The translations under genes were made by a program, and so were the position numbers. A stretch of 64,000 nucleotides of DNA, from NCBI GenBank assembly GCA_004194705.1, contig SADC01000587.1:61855-125854 (forward strand), given 5' to 3'. Numbering within the stretch: position 1 is the stretch's first letter; every line of letters starts with the position of its first letter. The notes beneath the pieces are model-generated. The model was given only the letters and a program-made list of their open reading frames with translations. It did not search any database and was not told the origin of the DNA. Shown piece by piece: positions 60,664 through 64,000 of the stretch. This DNA comes from Ditylenchus dipsaci (taxonomy: Eukaryota > Nematoda > Chromadorea > Rhabditida > Anguinidae).

Positions 60664-61979
60664 CACGACACTTGCGGCCCGGAAACTTGCGGCCGACACT
60701 TGCGGCCCAACATTTGCAGCCCGATACTTGATGATGAAACTTTCGATTCGATTCGTTGGTTTTCGCCTGAGCTAAGCACTTTTTAAGTTCTCGGCTGAAT
60801 TAATGGATGGCTGGGCCTTTGGCCCGGTCTTGTACAGGAGGAAAAATGCCTTTCGGACAAAAACAAAGATGTTGAACATGGTTTTGAATACTGGGCCTAC
60901 TGCATAAATAACTGGTATGCATGTTTTTTCATGCATCCAGAGTCCCTTTCGAGTGATTTGTGTCTAAGGTATTGGGTGTGCGCATCTCAACTCAAGCCCC
61001 CAACCCCCTTCGCCCCGAAGAGGCGCAGGGGCTTGAGAGTTAGAGATGCGCGCACTCCTTTACCTTAGACATGATTCCGAGAAGTATTTTTGATCATAAA
61101 ATGCATATAGAGACTCTTTTTGCCAAGTCCTATGTTGAAAAACAGGTTACTACGTATTTGAGCCCCTTTGATTTGAGCCCTTTTGATTTGAGCCCATTTA
61201 ATTTTTTTGTGGGGCTTATTAGTCGCTCGCCCTTCAGGTTCTGATCGAGGTAATTAAAGTCCCTAGAGTTTCACAGCTTTTTCAAGATCTGATTTTAACA
61301 GAACGACAGAACAAATCTAGTGGTTTATATGCAAGCAATTTATTGATAACCTTCAACAATTTAAATGAAAGATTAGGTCAAACAACAAATTCAATAAGTG
61401 TCATTTTCATTCTGTTCAGATTCTTCTCCTTCTACCTGCATGCCTTCGGCAGGCAACCTAATTCAATAGGAAGCTCCTTGTGGTACATGGTCCGGGATAA
61501 GGGCTGACCCTCTGGGCGTACATGGTCCGGGATAAGGGCTAACTCTTTATATACGAGCTCTATATTAGCATCCATCAGATTGCTAAATTTTCATATTTAT
61601 AGTAAATATCGATTTTCAAAGAAAAAACACAGAAAAATGAATAAATACAAAATCGGACTTAAAAAAATGAACAGATACAGGCGGTGAAATGACCCGGCGG
61701 TGAAATGTCCGTGTCCCGATTCAAATGTCGGCTTTTGCTATGCGTCAAATGCGGTGGCTCAAATACGGGGGGGGCTCAAATGCGTGTTAACGGAAAAACA
61801 TGGCAAAGCAGCCAAATAAGTTACTTAATACCTAGCCCTGTATTATGGCTTTCCCTCCCAGTACAACCCCTCAACCATTTTTAAATAGCTTTCTGGACCT
61901 TAAGTATCCGGGCCGCAAGTGTCGGCGCAAGTGTCGGGCCTCAGTAACGGCCGCAAGTTTCCGGGCCGCAAGTGTCGTA
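60664..61979. mobile_element. Composite element with GACACTTGCGGCC-array ends
   Basis: Both ends are inverted arrays of three to four units of ACTTGCGGCC(C/G) type (60664-60730 and 61910-61979). Inside lie further nested units. About 60880-61110 is a GTCTAAGG-family palindrome. About 61150-61795 has ends built from TTTGATTTGAGCCC repeats, enclosing at 61680-61715 two copies of CGGCGGTGAAATG. No coding reading stands out and no flanking duplication was found. Confidence 0.6.
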
Positions 61980-63850
61980 TAACGCCATCTGTCATGTAAT
62001 AGAAACCAAAAGGTGCGAAAAGATTAAAAAATAAATAAAAAATAAGCATTAAAATTCGAATTTTTAGCAAAAAAATTGAAAAACACAACGCAATGCGTAT
62101 CGCAGCACACAAAGGCTTGACACGCTGTGGTGTAGAAAGGATCATGAAGCATGAAATTTTGACCAAGACGCTTAGTTAGTACAAACACATGTATGTTCAG
62201 AGGTCGTATTCCTGCGGGGGGCGGAGTGTTTGCTGATTGGGGGATAATGCTTCGCTAGTAGCGCCGATTTCCGATTTTTGCAATCAATATTTTTTAAACA
62301 AGACGTATTCTTTCAGCTCTTAATCTTCCTTTCATCATTTTCCATGTTTGATTTAATAAGAGAGCGAAAATAGCACAACCACATCCCAAGGGTCTAAAAT
62401 TATAAGAGGGTTAACAAGTCAGAAAAGACCTGTTTTAAAAATCGACTAAAAGGGATACCCAGTCAAAAATTTCAATTTTTTTCTATTTTTGTAAAAGTGG
62501 ACAGTGAAATTGATCTAAAAAATTATATTGATAATCAAAGGCTGTTTCCAATGAGCGGATTTTACCTTCACTCTCACTCTTCATTGGGTACACGAAAATT
62601 CTTTCACTCTCACTCTGACTGTTGACTCTCCCTTTCACTTTCACCCTCAGTGTGTAACCCAATGTGAGAGTGAAAGGCAGACTGAGAGGAGAGTGAATGG
62701 CAACTTTTATAAGACTTGAAACTGAAAAAGACTGAGTGAGAGGCAGACTGAGAGTAAAAATTTCGACTTTTTTTAATTTTTTTCTCTCTTTGTATCTCCT
62801 GGTATGTTTTTTCACATAAACCTACCTAGGCAAGTCAAGCCTCATTATATTTTAGTCTGAAGCATATAATCTCTATATATATTTGGCATGTGTGGGTCAG
62901 ATCTTTTTACGGACATTGGGAGTGGTGCAAATCTTTTTCTGAGAACAGTTTCTAAAGTAATCGGGGTGCCTGAACACCGAATCTGCTGTCAGAATTGTAG
63001 GTTGACAACAAAATTTGAGTTTTCCTGAAAATTTTGTTATTTTCCGGACTTTTTTGACTTCAAAGGCTAAAAATGAGGTCAAAAATAAAAAGAATTTTTG
63101 CTGCAGATTTTATCGGATTCCCCAGCGCGTCAGCTTTCGTAAAAAAAACGTCAAAAATGATGCATTTTAAATAGGAGATCTCCTACTTTGAAGTTTGGGT
63201 CGGATCTGAAAAATACCTATGGTCTTATGTTTGTTGTGACAAAATGCCACAAATTTGAATTTTTTTGTCTCGAGAGGGATTTAAAAATATAGAGTCGAGT
63301 TGAATTTAAAAAACCGTTGATTGCTTTGCTTTCAATTGATTGCTTGATGATAATCCTATTGAGGATTTCATCGGATTGACACCGGTTTAATCTTTTTTTA
63401 AATTTTAGCTCTAACTTTATACAAGGCTTATTTTTCGATCGACTCTAGGGGGAGCGGCCATTAGAGGGGGGGGGCGGCAATTGGAAGGGGGGGGGGCGGC
63501 AATTAGAGGAAATACGGTATATATTTTTGATTGAATTTTGTAAATTCAGATATGTTGTACAAATTATTAAGTCATACAGACAACAAGGATAAAATAGCCG
63601 CCTAAAAAAGTAAGCTTGCATTTTGAATAAAATTCGATACCTTTGGGGGGCTGAATGACGCTTTGTCGTTTAGCCGATAATTTTGTGCTGATTTTTTTCT
63701 AAATTACTTGTGAAAATAGCTTAGCGCACAAGGACGATGTGAAACAGAAAAAAGCGCCAAAATTTTACTGTCAAATTTCAGATACCTTTCAAATAACAAA
63801 AATGCTTGTTATGTCAGAGTGTCTTTTTTTGATTAAATGAATATTGTTAA
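61980..63850. other. No gene supported; repeats only
   Basis: 62560-62760 is a two-sided GTGAGAGTGAAAGG / CTTTCACTCTCAC repeat related to 36368-36515. 63170-63300 shares a dispersed repeat with 27515 and 48850. 63440-63517 is the right half of a CCGTATTTCC MITE preceded by poly-G runs. Confidence 0.45.
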
Positions 63851-63935
63851 CACGAGAACGCCTGACCGTCACAAGCGTGCAATTTTCACGTAATATTATT
63901 TTGGGTATATTCTCAACCGGTTAGGCGTTCTCGTG
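63851..63935. mobile_element. 85-bp TTAA-flanked MITE
   Basis: Ends CACGAGAACGCCT and complement with TTAA on both sides (63847-63850, 63936-63939). It is the smallest member of the TTAA/CAC..GTG group in the window. Confidence 0.75.
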
Positions 63936-64000
63936 TTAAAGAGTAATTTCATGAAATTTTTGAGAATAATAAAAATTCAAAAGTAAAACTTTTGAAATAT

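Overview
The window is eukaryotic nuclear DNA, AT-rich, with short introns (often about 50 bp, GT..AG) and longer introns filled with transposon debris. The best clue to the host is a 19-exon Argonaute on the minus strand whose wording (N domain, PAZ, a changed MID pocket, an incomplete PIWI tetrad, a C-terminus ending in TRFTA) is that of the nematode-specific WAGO class. Together with a nematode-like RNF113 sequence and a closely spaced pair of proteasome genes, this points to a nematode with a transposon-rich genome. The clade cannot be fixed from sequence alone.

Layout. 0.2-3.5 kb: two 20S proteasome subunit genes in tandem on the plus strand, alpha type 7 (PSMA7) and beta type 2 (PSMB2), about 200 bp apart. 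3.5-5.4 kb: inverted repeats. 5.4-8.7 kb: the spliceosome-linked CCCH/RING protein RNF113 (plus). 9-12 kb: small inverted-repeat elements. 12.0-20.25 kb: the WAGO-type Argonaute (minus), with at least four transposon insertions in its introns. 21.7-25.1 kb: a foldback element with a decayed hAT transposon inside it. 25-32 kb: repeats, two minisatellites and an element that may carry a captured exon. 32.7-35.8 kb: a Mutator-like (MULE) element with a FLYWCH finger and transposase, a 9-bp target duplication and inverted ends built from tandem repeats. 38.25-41.37 kb: dynein light chain LC8, two exons around a 2.85-kb intron full of elements. 43-49 kb: foldbacks and MITEs. 49.5-58.3 kb: a scattered set of phase-compatible exons that looks like one unrecognised host gene. 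58-64 kb: nested repeats and one candidate terminal exon.

The host genes are unrelated functionally: protein turnover (PSMA7, PSMB2), splicing/ubiquitin (RNF113), small-RNA silencing (Argonaute) and motor cargo binding (LC8). The more unusual content is in the mobile DNA. One class has inverted ends made of short tandem repeats, a different repeat in each element. It includes the FLYWCH-MULE, a 339-bp element and a 1.1-kb exon-carrying element, these three with perfect 8-9 bp target duplications, plus several probable relatives. A second class is TTAA-flanked foldbacks (85 bp to 1.3 kb), the larger ones sharing a central motif.

Caution: PSMA7, the Argonaute, LC8, the unrecognised gene and the MULE all show single-base phase breaks, mostly at or beside short homopolymer runs. 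Adding one base restores PSMA7 to 248 residues and LC8 to 89, their usual lengths. The sequence therefore probably under-calls homopolymers, and 'broken' genes here should not be called pseudogenes without reads.
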